The translations under genes were made by a program, and so were the position numbers. Shown in pieces: positions 7,038 through 14,199 of a DNA stretch of 17,889 nt. This DNA comes from Candidatus Cloacimonadota bacterium (lineage in GTDB: Bacteria; Cloacimonadota; Cloacimonadia; Cloacimonadales; TCS61), in assembly GCA_027064945.1 (NCBI GenBank), contig JAMOPB010000079.1:1-17889 (forward strand), read 5' to 3'. Positions within the stretch are counted from its first letter, which is position 1, and each line of letters begins with the position of its first letter. The notes beneath the pieces are model-generated. The model saw only the letters and a list, made by a program, of their open reading frames with translations. It ran no database searches and was not told the DNA's origin.

Positions 7038-7902
7038 TAATCCTTCTTTGTTCTTTTATTAAATCTAAATTTTTTATATTTTTTACTCGCAATAATATCT
7101 TATTAATTTTAGATAGTGCATCACTCATTTGGTTTGAATATTTTACCAATTTATCGTCATTATATTTTTTTGCAGTTAGTTGTATTCTACTAATTGTTAA
7201 TGAGATAATCGTTAATGGGTTGTTGATGTCATGATCGATATTAGCTAAATCAGCAGCTACTTCTACAACTTCTTTATACTCATCTAATTTATGTTTATCC
7301 AGAACAACTGAATCTTCTTTTTCGATGTTATCAGGTGTTTTTTCATTTTTACCGGCAAGGTTATTTTTAATTGAATCTTCTTGTGAAATATTCTCTTTTT
7401 CAATGTTTTTATCAGAATTCAAGAACAACCAATTTATAAAGTAAAAAAATATTGAATAAGATAAGAAAAATAATACATCTGATTCAGAATAAGCAATAGA
7501 TTCTTTTGCTAAAATCGGTTTAAGGATAAGATAAATAAATAATCCAACGATAGAAATTATTGCCGGAATAAAACGGATATTTTTTTCAAATGATAAAATT
7601 GTTGAAACCAAAGGAAATATAAGTACCCAAATGAAAGAACTACTATTTCCACCTGTTAACTGAACAATAATAAAAGCAGAGAAAAGATCTAAGAAAATCT
7701 TCAGATAATAAAACGATTTTTGACGCTTAGAATTTATAATGAATATTATATTCAAAGTAATATTAAGAATGATTAATCCGGTAGCAAAGATTAGTTCAAA
7801 TGGATTTGTTTTTCCAAATGAAATAAGAATACTTATGCAAAATAATGTAATTAAGCTATAAGATTCTATTTTTAGCCATGCTGTCAAATTCAAGTTTTTC
7901 AT
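7009..7902 (-). CDS. Six-TM histidine-kinase-like protein lacking the catalytic ATPase domain
   Basis: Six hydrophobic segments (about 14-29, 35-57, 64-82, 89-105, 111-130, 142-161) form a membrane sensor. VQLTGGNSSSFIWVLIFP (80-97) resembles the TGG-x-x-(N/S)P(F/L) loop of RegB/PilS-type membrane kinases. A charged linker (162-210) leads to a dimerisation/phosphotransfer helix with H-box NIDHDINNPLT (221-231; H224) and a second helix to about 275. The protein stops at 297 with no N, G1, F or G2 box, so it lacks the HATPase domain. This is not a visible frameshift: the response regulator starts inside its last codons. The start overlaps the LamG gene stop (TAATG), with GGAG upstream. It may be a phosphotransfer or sensing subunit working with a separate kinase and with the downstream receiver protein. 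Family is sure, function inferred. Confidence 0.82.
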   Translation of the reverse strand: MKNLNLTAWLKIESYSLITLFCISILISFGKTNPFELIFATGLIILNITLNIIFIINSKRQKSFYYLKIFLDLFSAFIIVQLTGGNSSSFIWVLIFPLVSTILSFEKNIRFIPAIISIVGLFIYLILKPILAKESIAYSESDVLFFLSYSIFFYFINWLFLNSDKNIEKENISQEDSIKNNLAGKNEKTPDNIEKEDSVVLDKHKLDEYKEVVEVAADLANIDHDINNPLTIISLTISRIQLTAKKYNDDKLVKYSNQMSDALSKINKILLRVKNIKNLDLIKEQRRINDEEKNSDS

Positions 7903-9095
7903 TATTGTCTCCAGTAAATTATTGCTTCATTATCAAAACCATTATGTAAGTATAAGGAGTTTATATCATCAGCTGATAGGACATTATTAAAGAAATTTAC
8001 TTCATCAATGTTACCATCAATACAACGGAATGCATCAAAAAGTCCACTCCAAGGTGAATTTGTTTCAACACCACCCACGGAAATAACATTATTCGGTATA
8101 TTGCCGGATTCAGGGTGAAATTGTATTTTTTTAATTATTCTTGATACTGTTAGGTTTTCATCAATAATTGATAAAGTCATTTTTGCTCTATTCCTAGAAT
8201 ATGTCCCATCATAGGTAGCTACAATGAAATGCCAGTCATATATGTCTATTTGATTTCCCGTTCTTCTAATTGAAACAGAAGAAACATTTGGATAGCCTTT
8301 CGTGTTTATTGTAAATTCAAATCTTAATTCAGAATATAATGTCCATCCGAAGAATGTGATATCTACCAATCTACTGGTAACAGCCCAAACAACTGTTTTG
8401 TTAGAATTATTTTTTTGTTCTGACATTATTGTTCCCCAATCGACAAAACTGTTATCAAGTTTTACCCAAGTGGCAGCTGTAAATTTATTATGCCAAGAAT
8501 CAACAACATCATCAGGGAGGCTAACCAAATCATTATACCCATCAAGATTTATGGAATTCCCCCACTTACCGGATTCCCATGCATCATTTGGATTTGAAAA
8601 ATTATCTAAAGTTCCATTATAATTATTGGTAGTTTCTAAAGCATTAGCTCCGGAAGTTTCATCGAAATGCCAACCTCCAACTTTGTCAGGGTGATCTTCA
8701 CTTGAAGATGTTCCGATCCTGGCTTCACCTGTACGATATATTTGTTCACCATCAACATCTCTACTTACCACAGCCAATATTTGTAAAGAATCTTTGTCTG
8801 AATTAAAATAAGCATACTTCAAAGTATCGATACAACCATCTTTAATAGAAAAATCTGAATAAGTGATTGTATGATATTCAGGTAAAATTGTGATATCATC
8901 TTGTAAATCTGCATCAGTATTTAATTGTTTTATTGCATAATTTAATGCGAAAGCAGATGTGTTCTTTAAAGCAATGGTATCTAGGTTCCTATTTAATTTA
9001 TCCGGTAAAGTTTGTGATCTTTCCAGCAAAGTAATAGCTATTCCGGCAAAAATTACTGTAATAGTTATTACAGTAAGTAATAATGAGCGTCCCAT
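7902..9095 (-). CDS. Pilin-like protein with C-terminal LamG/concanavalin-like domain, candidate tip adhesin
   Basis: The N-terminus MGRSLLLTVITITVIFAGIA is a hydrophobic helix without a classical basic prepilin leader or Glu5, in the style of the other pilin-like proteins here. Residues 26-135 form a minor-pilin-like globular part. From 141 a LamG-type jelly-roll follows: GWHFDETSG (141-149), GKWGNSINLDGYNDLVSLPD (177-196), FTAATWVKL (205-213), DWHFIVATYDGT, and the typical ending IDEVNFFNNVLSADDINSLY. LamG folds commonly bind glycans or proteins, so surface adhesion by a pilus-tip subunit is a reasonable inference. AAGGAG lies 5 bases before the ATG. The gene lies 12 nt after the preceding minor pilin and its stop overlaps the kinase-like gene. 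The LamG call is firm, pilin-like N-terminus likely, tip role inferred. Confidence 0.82.
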   Translation of the reverse strand: MGRSLLLTVITITVIFAGIAITLLERSQTLPDKLNRNLDTIALKNTSAFALNYAIKQLNTDADLQDDITILPEYHTITYSDFSIKDGCIDTLKYAYFNSDKDSLQILAVVSRDVDGEQIYRTGEARIGTSSSEDHPDKVGGWHFDETSGANALETTNNYNGTLDNFSNPNDAWESGKWGNSINLDGYNDLVSLPDDVVDSWHNKFTAATWVKLDNSFVDWGTIMSEQKNNSNKTVVWAVTSRLVDITFFGWTLYSELRFEFTINTKGYPNVSSVSIRRTGNQIDIYDWHFIVATYDGTYSRNRAKMTLSIIDENLTVSRIIKKIQFHPESGNIPNNVISVGGVETNSPWSGLFDAFRCIDGNIDEVNFFNNVLSADDINSLYLHNGFDNEAIIYWRQ

Positions 9096-9107
9096 AATTT
9101 CTCCTTT

Positions 9108-9704
9108 TTATAGGTACAAATTGGTTAAATACTTCCAAAAAGTGATTTGATGTTTATTGTCCATTGCTCTCATGTCTTCACGGTAAGTTTCATAAACTAA
9201 TTCTAATTCAAATTTCAATGATCTTATTTGATTTCTAATAGATTGATTTTGCAGATTAGAATAAGAAAGTGTATTACCTGTTTTGTCATAATAAGTAATT
9301 CTTATTCCATCATAAGCATCATCATTTGTCGTCGATACCCAAAATGGTCCATAATCTTTTGTGCCATCTACATAAACAGCAAGCGGATAAGCGTTTCTTA
9401 GTGTATCGATTGCACCTGTTCTTATATCTATTAAACGTATATTTCCATCCAATTCACCTCTGAATGTAAATCTATCTTCTTTAGCTCTGGTAATTATAGA
9501 GCTATTGGAAGATAAACTTCTTCCCGCAGCAGAAAGATAATATGTGTCCAGAATATTTGTTACTCGTTCAGTTTGGTCCAAAAGATTTATTTGTCTTTGA
9601 AAATTTGTGCTTATTGCTTGAACATTAAATAATGAATTTAATATTGTAAGCATAAACATTGCACCAATTACAGTAGCTCCCAAAGTATCTAAAAGTGCAT
9701 TCAT
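9108..9704 (-). CDS. Minor pilin-like protein
   Basis: I chose ATG 9704 over the in-frame ATG at 9758, because the longer form would overlap the upstream gene by 53 nt and add a non-hydrophobic extension, whereas ATG 9704 has GGAG at 9712-9715, seven bases away, and begins one base after the upstream stop (TAA-G-ATG). The 198-aa product starts MNALLDTLGATVIGAMFMLT, a single N-terminal hydrophobic helix (about 3-28) with no cleavable signal, followed by an amphipathic helix (QRQINLLDQTERVTNILDTY) and a soluble alpha/beta region. That is the architecture of pilins and pseudopilins, but no prepilin G/E5 signature is visible and I do not recognise a named family. Position between another minor pilin and the LamG protein supports a role in the pilus tip or in priming. 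Confidence 0.72.
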   Translation of the reverse strand: MNALLDTLGATVIGAMFMLTILNSLFNVQAISTNFQRQINLLDQTERVTNILDTYYLSAAGRSLSSNSSIITRAKEDRFTFRGELDGNIRLIDIRTGAIDTLRNAYPLAVYVDGTKDYGPFWVSTTNDDAYDGIRITYYDKTGNTLSYSNLQNQSIRNQIRSLKFELELVYETYREDMRAMDNKHQITFWKYLTNLYL

Positions 9705-9705
9705 C

Positions 9706-10140
9706 TTAAAACTCCATATCGGCAAAAACTTTTTGCAAAGGTGATGAGCTTGTTCCAATTACAACTGAATCCTGATATGCATCAATAACCCATATGCTAA
9801 ATTCAATTAATTGATAATCATTTGAAGCTACAGGTGTGTTGCCATTTTTATTACAATATTCAGCTCTTTCACATCTAACATGATAATCACTATTATTAAC
9901 AGTTACAATTTCTGAAAAATTACTATAGATGCTATTTATTTCTGAAAAAGTATGAACATTTCCAATTAGTTCAGCTTCAATCTGCTGAAAATATTTATCT
10001 GCAATTTTTTGCCCTTGTAGCATGGTTCTAGCTCGTTCTATTACTCTTGCTTGATCTTGTATATTCGAATACATTGTCAGCAGAATTGTGGAAAATAGAA
10101 TAACTGCTAACATTACAAGTAACATTTGTCCGGTTCCCAT
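9706..10140 (-). CDS. Minor pilin-like protein with MG-type N-terminus
   Basis: The 144-aa product begins MGTGQMLLVMLAVILFSTIL, clearly related in pattern to the major pilin-like protein (MGTQQILMIVLSVIIVGVAV). The N-terminal helix (5-24) continues into an amphipathic helix (NIQDQARVIERARTMLQGQK, 26-45), then a small soluble domain with two Cys (VRCERAEYC) that could form a disulfide. No basic prepilin leader and no Glu5. It starts immediately after the ATPase stop, with GAGGA formed by the last ATPase codons, so the two are translationally coupled. Likely a minor pilin or pseudopilin; specific role unknown. Confidence 0.75.
   Translation of the reverse strand: MGTGQMLLVMLAVILFSTILLTMYSNIQDQARVIERARTMLQGQKIADKYFQQIEAELIGNVHTFSEINSIYSNFSEIVTVNNSDYHVRCERAEYCNKNGNTPVASNDYQLIEFSIWVIDAYQDSVVIGTSSSPLQKVFADMEF
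9712..9715 (-). promoter_or_regulatory. Ribosome binding site choosing ATG 9704
   Basis: GGAG lies seven bases before ATG 9704, inside the last codons of the upstream gene. It decides against the longer frame starting at 9758. Confidence 0.7.
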
Positions 10141-11922
10141 TTAATCCTCCGAAGTAGCGTATTCGATCTCTTCGATCGTAGTTAAACCGTTTCTTATTCT
10201 ATCTAAACCGGATTCTAAAAGAGAGAGCATTCCTTGGCCTTCTGCAACTTCACGAATTTTGTCTTCATCTATTTCCGTGCCTGATTCTGCAACAGTCTTT
10301 CTTACTTCAGGACTAAAATAAAGGGCTTCACAGATATTTACTCTTCCTTTATAGCCGTTATGACATTTTTTACAGCCGGGACCTGCTTGATATACTTTTC
10401 CCGAATCTAAATCTTCCTGAGTTAAGCCCAATCTAAGTGCTGCTTTATACTTATCTTCGCCTAATGGTTCTCTGCAGTGAGTACAAAGTTTTCTTACAAG
10501 ACGTTGTGCAACTATAATATTGATTGTGTATGCTAACAAAAACGGTTCAACGCCCATTTTGTAAAGACGAGAAATAGCACTAGGAGCATCGTTTGTATGT
10601 AGTGTGGAAAAGGTAAGGTGACCGGTGTTGGCTAGTTTTACTGCAGTTTCAGCTGTGGTTTTATCACGAATCTCACCAACCATTACAATATCAGGGTCAT
10701 GACGCAAAATAGCTCTGATTGCCTGCTCAAAAGTTAATCGGTTGCTAATCTTTAGCTGACGGGCACCATGAATGGAATACTCTACCGGATCTTCAACTGT
10801 TAGTACACATTTACTAGGATCAATAACATTATAAAGTGCAGCCATTAAGGTTGTAGATTTACCACTACCCGTAGGACCTGTAACCATCACTATTCCTTTG
10901 GATTTATTTATTGAACGGAAAAAGTCTTCCTCTGCTTTTGCTTGAAAACCCAATTTTTTTAAATCTGTTATTACATTTCTATCATCGATTGTTCTAATTA
11001 CGATACTTTCGAAGTTTCGGGTAAATTCTGTAGATGTAATGGGAATAATGGAAATACGAAAACGGATGAGATGATTATCTATCATTCTTTGGGCAAAACC
11101 GTCTTGAGCAGTTGCACGCTCGAAACGATCGACACCTTCAGCTCTATCTTTCACCACAGCAGCAATAGCTTCCGGAGATGTGTTTTCTTGTCTATACCAT
11201 TTTGTTAGTTTTCCATCAATCCTAAAATAAAAATCGACGTTAGATTTTTCGAATGGGATTATATGGATATCACTTGCACCTTTACGAACTGCTTCAACTA
11301 AACAAGCCTCAAAAAGGTTTACCAAGAGACTTTTATTTATTTCCTCATCTAAAGCATATTCATCCAGATCTTTATCTGATGAGCTGGTTTCTTCGATCTG
11401 TTCATCAGCTTCTTCAAATAGCTCAAGAAATTCATTTTTCTGTGGAGCAACTAATTCTATTAATTCTTCTAATATGCTTAACCTACAATAGACAACTTCG
11501 TATTTTTTGAATTCAGTTTTATGAGGAATAGATTCAAGTAGTTTTATTGTTGGATCGGCAGCTAAAATTATCAACGTATTTCTATGGCCAAAAGCAATTC
11601 GGTAAGGTAAACATTTTTTATAAACCAGTTCTTTCCTGAAATCTTCCGGGAATTTACTTAATAATTGTTTCATTCTATCGATTTCAGATTCATCCAATTT
11701 TTGGGGATCTAATTCAATAGTTCTAAAAGCATACATCTCTGCTAAAAGACCGTAGACAGCATCATGATTTATATTGAAATCATGAACTAATATTTTCCCT
11801 AATTCTCGAGCATTTGGTCCTGTCTCTTCTTCTTGAATTTGAAGAGCTTTATCTAAGATATCTGGAGTGATAATTCCTTTCTTCAGTAATAATTGACCAA
11901 ATCTAGATCTTCCTTGTGCCAT
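10141..11922 (-). CDS. pilB: Pilus assembly / type II secretion ATPase (PilB/GspE)
   Basis: This is the hexameric cytoplasmic ATPase that powers pilin extrusion. N-terminal MshEN-like region: RFGQLLLKKGIITPDILDKA continuing to LQIQ (7-30) matches the 24-residue c-di-GMP motif pattern, and a second, weaker copy follows at about 41-66 (ELGKILVHDFN). The ATPase core is complete: ASDIHI (216-221), Walker A GPTGSGKST (349-357), Asp box VEDPVEY (376-382), Walker B DIVMVGEIRD (411-420), His box GHLTFSTLHTNDA (434-446). A zinc tetracysteine is present: C480, C483, C517, C520, as in PilB/GspE and unlike PilT. Length 593 aa is normal. AAGGAAG precedes the ATG; it begins 14 nt after the PilC-like gene. 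PilB versus GspE cannot be settled by motif; the pilMNOPQ-type neighbours favour PilB. Confidence 0.95.
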   Translation of the reverse strand: MAQGRSRFGQLLLKKGIITPDILDKALQIQEEETGPNARELGKILVHDFNINHDAVYGLLAEMYAFRTIELDPQKLDESEIDRMKQLLSKFPEDFRKELVYKKCLPYRIAFGHRNTLIILAADPTIKLLESIPHKTEFKKYEVVYCRLSILEELIELVAPQKNEFLELFEEADEQIEETSSSDKDLDEYALDEEINKSLLVNLFEACLVEAVRKGASDIHIIPFEKSNVDFYFRIDGKLTKWYRQENTSPEAIAAVVKDRAEGVDRFERATAQDGFAQRMIDNHLIRFRISIIPITSTEFTRNFESIVIRTIDDRNVITDLKKLGFQAKAEEDFFRSINKSKGIVMVTGPTGSGKSTTLMAALYNVIDPSKCVLTVEDPVEYSIHGARQLKISNRLTFEQAIRAILRHDPDIVMVGEIRDKTTAETAVKLANTGHLTFSTLHTNDAPSAISRLYKMGVEPFLLAYTINIIVAQRLVRKLCTHCREPLGEDKYKAALRLGLTQEDLDSGKVYQAGPGCKKCHNGYKGRVNICEALYFSPEVRKTVAESGTEIDEDKIREVAEGQGMLSLLESGLDRIRNGLTTIEEIEYATSED

Positions 11923-11936
11923 AAAACTTCCTTTTC

Positions 11937-13280
11937 TTACATAGTAGATGTATCAGGTTGTACCAAAGCTATCTCTGATGAAACTATTGTCAATAAGGTT
12001 ATAACAATAGCTATAAAAGCTCCTATTATGGATTGAACAGATTCAATTAGTACTTCCATTTTGTAGGTAGTTTCTTGTTCATAAAATGATGATATTTGTT
12101 TTGCAGAAGAAAGGATATTACCTGCTTCTGTTCCGGATTTCAAACGATTGATGGTACTTTGATTAAATACATCCGCTTTTGTTAATGCAGGAATCAAGCC
12201 CATGCCTTCTTTCAACATTAATGGAATAGCTACGTTTTTCACTCCATCCTCAATATATGCGTTTCTGCAAGCTTCAGCAGAAGCTGTAAGTGTATCAATA
12301 TTGTTTTCAGAGCCGGAATAAATTGCTGCAAAAACTCTGAAAAAAATTTCGATACTTGATTTATGTAATAGATGCCCAATCAATGGTAAGTGAATAAGCA
12401 TTTTATCTCTTTTAATTCTACCCTTTTCCGTATTCCAATAAGATCCTAATATCACAATGGGTGTGATTGTTATTAATAAGATAATCCACCATGATTCGCC
12501 AAGAAATTCACTTAATCTTAAGGTGGCAGCAGTCATAGGAGGAAGATCAATTCCGAAGTCTGAGAAAATACCGGCAGTTTGTGGGAAGATAACAGCTATA
12601 TAGTAGCCAACGGCAACAAACATAAAGAAAACAGTCATAGCAGGGGAGAGCAATGCTTTTTTAAGACTCTTTTTATATTCCATGTCACGCTGCATGAATT
12701 TTGCAGTTGCTTCATGAACTTCTGCCATATTACCTGATTTTGTTGCTAAGCCAAGCATGTAAGCCGGGAATTTCCCAAAAACATCTTCATAACGTGAAAA
12801 AACTTCAGTTCCTTCTTTACCTTTTTTCAGATCACTCTCAATTTTTTTTAAAGCTTCACGCAAAGTGAGATTTGGTTCATCTTCTGCAAGCATTCGCAAT
12901 ATTTTGTCATAGCTCATTTTTTCTTTTAGTAGGAAGGTACTTAGATTAATAAACATTAGAACAGAAGCAAAAGGAGGTTTCATTCTAATATCTATTATTG
13001 CCGGTTCTGTTTTAAAATCAGTATGCCCCATTTTGCGTAAGGCATTATCAACTTCTTTTTGCTCAAAGGCAAATTGTCTTCCCTTGATCTTTTTACCATT
13101 TGGTAGTTTTATTGTGAATAGGAATAGACGTTTCTTGTAAATTTTTTGAATCGATAAATTATATTTTTTTGCATTTTTATCGATTAACTTTTGAGCTTCT
13201 TTTTTATTTTTGGCATATACAATACCTTGAACAGGCTTTCGCTCTCTATTTATTGCATGGTATCTAAACTCGTTTAACAT
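11937..13280 (-). CDS. pilC: Inner-membrane platform protein (PilC/GspF)
   Basis: This is the platform that couples the ATPase to pilin insertion. Two T2SSF domains are seen (about 105-235 and 306-432), with TM helices near 214-236, 264-281 and 412-434; typical motifs include LATKSGNMAEVHEATAKF (178-195) and LKSGTEAGNILSSAKQIS (380-397). The N-terminal region contains two successive copies of the PilC cap motif pattern (G-x-x-x-A-x-x-x-x-E-A-x-x-x-L): VQGIVYAKNKKEAQKLI (17-33) and IKGRQFAFEQKEVDNALRKM (65-84). I chose ATG 13280, with GGGAGA at 13288-13293 seven bases away; the longer frame to TTG 13295 would include the ribosome binding site in the coding region. It is first in the seven-gene operon and has its own promoter candidate. 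Confidence 0.93.
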   Translation of the reverse strand: MLNEFRYHAINRERKPVQGIVYAKNKKEAQKLIDKNAKKYNLSIQKIYKKRLFLFTIKLPNGKKIKGRQFAFEQKEVDNALRKMGHTDFKTEPAIIDIRMKPPFASVLMFINLSTFLLKEKMSYDKILRMLAEDEPNLTLREALKKIESDLKKGKEGTEVFSRYEDVFGKFPAYMLGLATKSGNMAEVHEATAKFMQRDMEYKKSLKKALLSPAMTVFFMFVAVGYYIAVIFPQTAGIFSDFGIDLPPMTAATLRLSEFLGESWWIILLITITPIVILGSYWNTEKGRIKRDKMLIHLPLIGHLLHKSSIEIFFRVFAAIYSGSENNIDTLTASAEACRNAYIEDGVKNVAIPLMLKEGMGLIPALTKADVFNQSTINRLKSGTEAGNILSSAKQISSFYEQETTYKMEVLIESVQSIIGAFIAIVITLLTIVSSEIALVQPDTSTM

Positions 13281-13287
13281 AGATATT

Positions 13288-13293
13288 TCTCCC
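13288..13293 (-). promoter_or_regulatory. Ribosome binding site choosing ATG 13280
   Basis: GGGAGA lies seven bases before ATG 13280. It overlaps the alternative TTG start (13293-13295), which it therefore rules out. Confidence 0.75.
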
Positions 13294-13300
13294 AAATGAT

Positions 13301-13329
13301 TTTATAGAGTAGATTTGTTGGGAATTCAA
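13301..13329 (-). promoter_or_regulatory. Sigma-70 type promoter of the pilC-pilB-minor pilin operon
   Basis: TTGAAT (13329 to 13324) and TATAAA (13306 to 13301) are separated by exactly 17 bases and match the consensus at four and five of six positions. The predicted transcript starts about 15-20 bases before ATG 13280. Because a terminator lies just upstream (13413-13442), a separate promoter is expected here. Confidence 0.6.
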
Positions 13330-13412
13330 TAATCCTGTCAATAATAATGTCATGTCTTTTTATTGATTTCTAATGATTTGAAACATTGTTGGCTATTTAT
13401 AATGCCGAATAT

Positions 13413-13442
13413 AAAAAAGGCAGTTAAAAAACTGCCTTTTTT
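13413..13442 (-). terminator. Strong terminator after the major pilin gene
   Basis: A perfect 13-bp stem (AAAAAAGGCAGTT with AACTGCCTTTTTT) closes a four-base loop. The outer six pairs are A-T, so it works as a terminator on either strand; only the pilin gene (stop at 13485-13487) reads into it. It isolates an abundant pilin message from the platform/ATPase operon. Confidence 0.9.
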
Positions 13443-13484
13443 AGTAATTAATTAATGATTACTTCTAATGCTTGCTTGTGAACA

Positions 13485-13901
13485 TTACTCAGAAGATGTG
13501 TTGTTAATAGTTACAACTGGAGTTGGGTTAGTTGCAGAAGCATCAACAACAACTGTAGATCCATTAGCAATATTAGCAGCACTTGAAGTTATTGTATAAG
13601 TGAAACCACTTGATGTTAATGTATAAGTTGCATTGTTATTTGTGTTAGTAACACCTGACCAACCTAACCATGCGGCAGCTGAAGCAGCGCCAGGAGCAGA
13701 AGTAGCACCTTGAGCACCACCCATTGAAGCTGGAGTTTGAGCAAAAGCAACTAAGTTTGCACCATAGTTTTGTAAATCTGCAGCAATTGCTTGTGTTGTC
13801 GAAGAATCTCTTTGTGTGTTAAACATTTGAATACCTACTGATACAGCTACACCTACGATAATTACACTAAGTACGATCATTAAAATTTGTTGTGTTCCCA
13901 T
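13485..13901 (-). CDS. Major pilin-like protein with non-canonical N-terminus
   Basis: The 138-aa product begins MGTQQILMIVLSVIIVGVAV, a long hydrophobic helix (4-25), then QMFNTQRDSSTTQAIAADLQ (amphipathic) and a small Ala/Gly/Thr/Asn-rich beta domain (60-138) with repeated T-x-T strands. This is pilin architecture, but there is no basic leader and no Glu at +5 after a Gly; the MG-T-Q-Q start slightly recalls class III (archaeal-type) prepilins. Its coding DNA is richer in GC than neighbours (many GCA/GCT/GGA codons), it has a perfect AAGGAGG, its own sigma-54 promoter and its own terminator, all marks of a highly expressed structural subunit. The adjacent activator and the downstream assembly genes support the major pilin role. 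No Cys, so no disulfide. Family name not recognised; role fairly sure. Confidence 0.82.
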   Translation of the reverse strand: MGTQQILMIVLSVIIVGVAVSVGIQMFNTQRDSSTTQAIAADLQNYGANLVAFAQTPASMGGAQGATSAPGAASAAAWLGWSGVTNTNNNATYTLTSSGFTYTITSSAANIANGSTVVVDASATNPTPVVTINNTSSE

Positions 13902-13907
13902 TTGGGT

Positions 13908-13914
13908 CCTCCTT
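13908..13914 (-). promoter_or_regulatory. Perfect Shine-Dalgarno of the major pilin gene
   Basis: AAGGAGG lies six bases before ATG 13901. It is the longest anti-16S match seen in the window, consistent with high expression. Confidence 0.9.
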
Positions 13915-13969
13915 GTTTTTTGTTTTTTTTATAAACTTAAATCATTCACAAATCTCATATTTATTGAAA

Positions 13970-13985
13970 GCAAATAGTGTGCCAA
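13970..13985 (-). promoter_or_regulatory. Sigma-54 (-24/-12) promoter of the pilin gene
   Basis: On the minus strand TTGGCAC, four bases, then TTTGC: TGGCAC-N5-TTGC with GG and GC exactly ten bases apart, the full sigma-54 consensus core. The predicted start is near 13958, giving a leader of about 57 nt. The adjacent upstream gene encodes a sigma-54 activator. Confidence 0.88.
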
Positions 13986-14105
13986 GTATTTGTGATAATT
14001 TTTTATGCCGGAAATTTTATGTTCTTCAGGGCGATGGATAAATAGTTTGAGGCACTATATCATCAGGAGCAAATTAGTAAGGGTAAAATCAAAAAATAAA
14101 TAATG

Positions 14106-14153
14106 TGTCATTTAAAAATGTCAAAACATTAAATATGTAATTAAAATATGACA
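14106..14153. promoter_or_regulatory. Possible activator-binding site: three TGTCA motifs
   Basis: TGTCA occurs at 14106-14110 and 14119-14123 on the plus strand and at 14153-14149 on the minus strand. They lie about 150-195 bases upstream of the predicted pilin transcription start, the usual range for sigma-54 enhancers. PilR of Pseudomonas binds repeats containing TGTC upstream of pilA (known from the family); equating them here is inference. The rest of the 298-nt intergenic stretch shows no gene and no clear terminator for the activator gene. Confidence 0.45.
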
Positions 14154-14199
14154 GGGGTTGTTTAAAAAATAATCAATCCCACTTCGAACAATGTTAAAA

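Noticed and set aside
9705..9758. N-terminal extension of the minor pilin-like gene starting at 9758
   Set aside because: It lies wholly within the upstream gene in another frame, and ATG 9704 has a good GGAG site and begins directly with the hydrophobic helix.
13281..13360. TTGACA at about 13337-13342 as -35 of the platform operon
   Set aside because: No acceptable -10 lies 16-18 bases downstream; the TTGAAT/TATAAA pair with a 17-base spacer fits better.
13301..13412. Sigma-54 promoter upstream of the platform gene (CGGCAT near 13405)
   Set aside because: The spacing from GG to the next GC is 11 rather than 10 and the TTGC element is missing.
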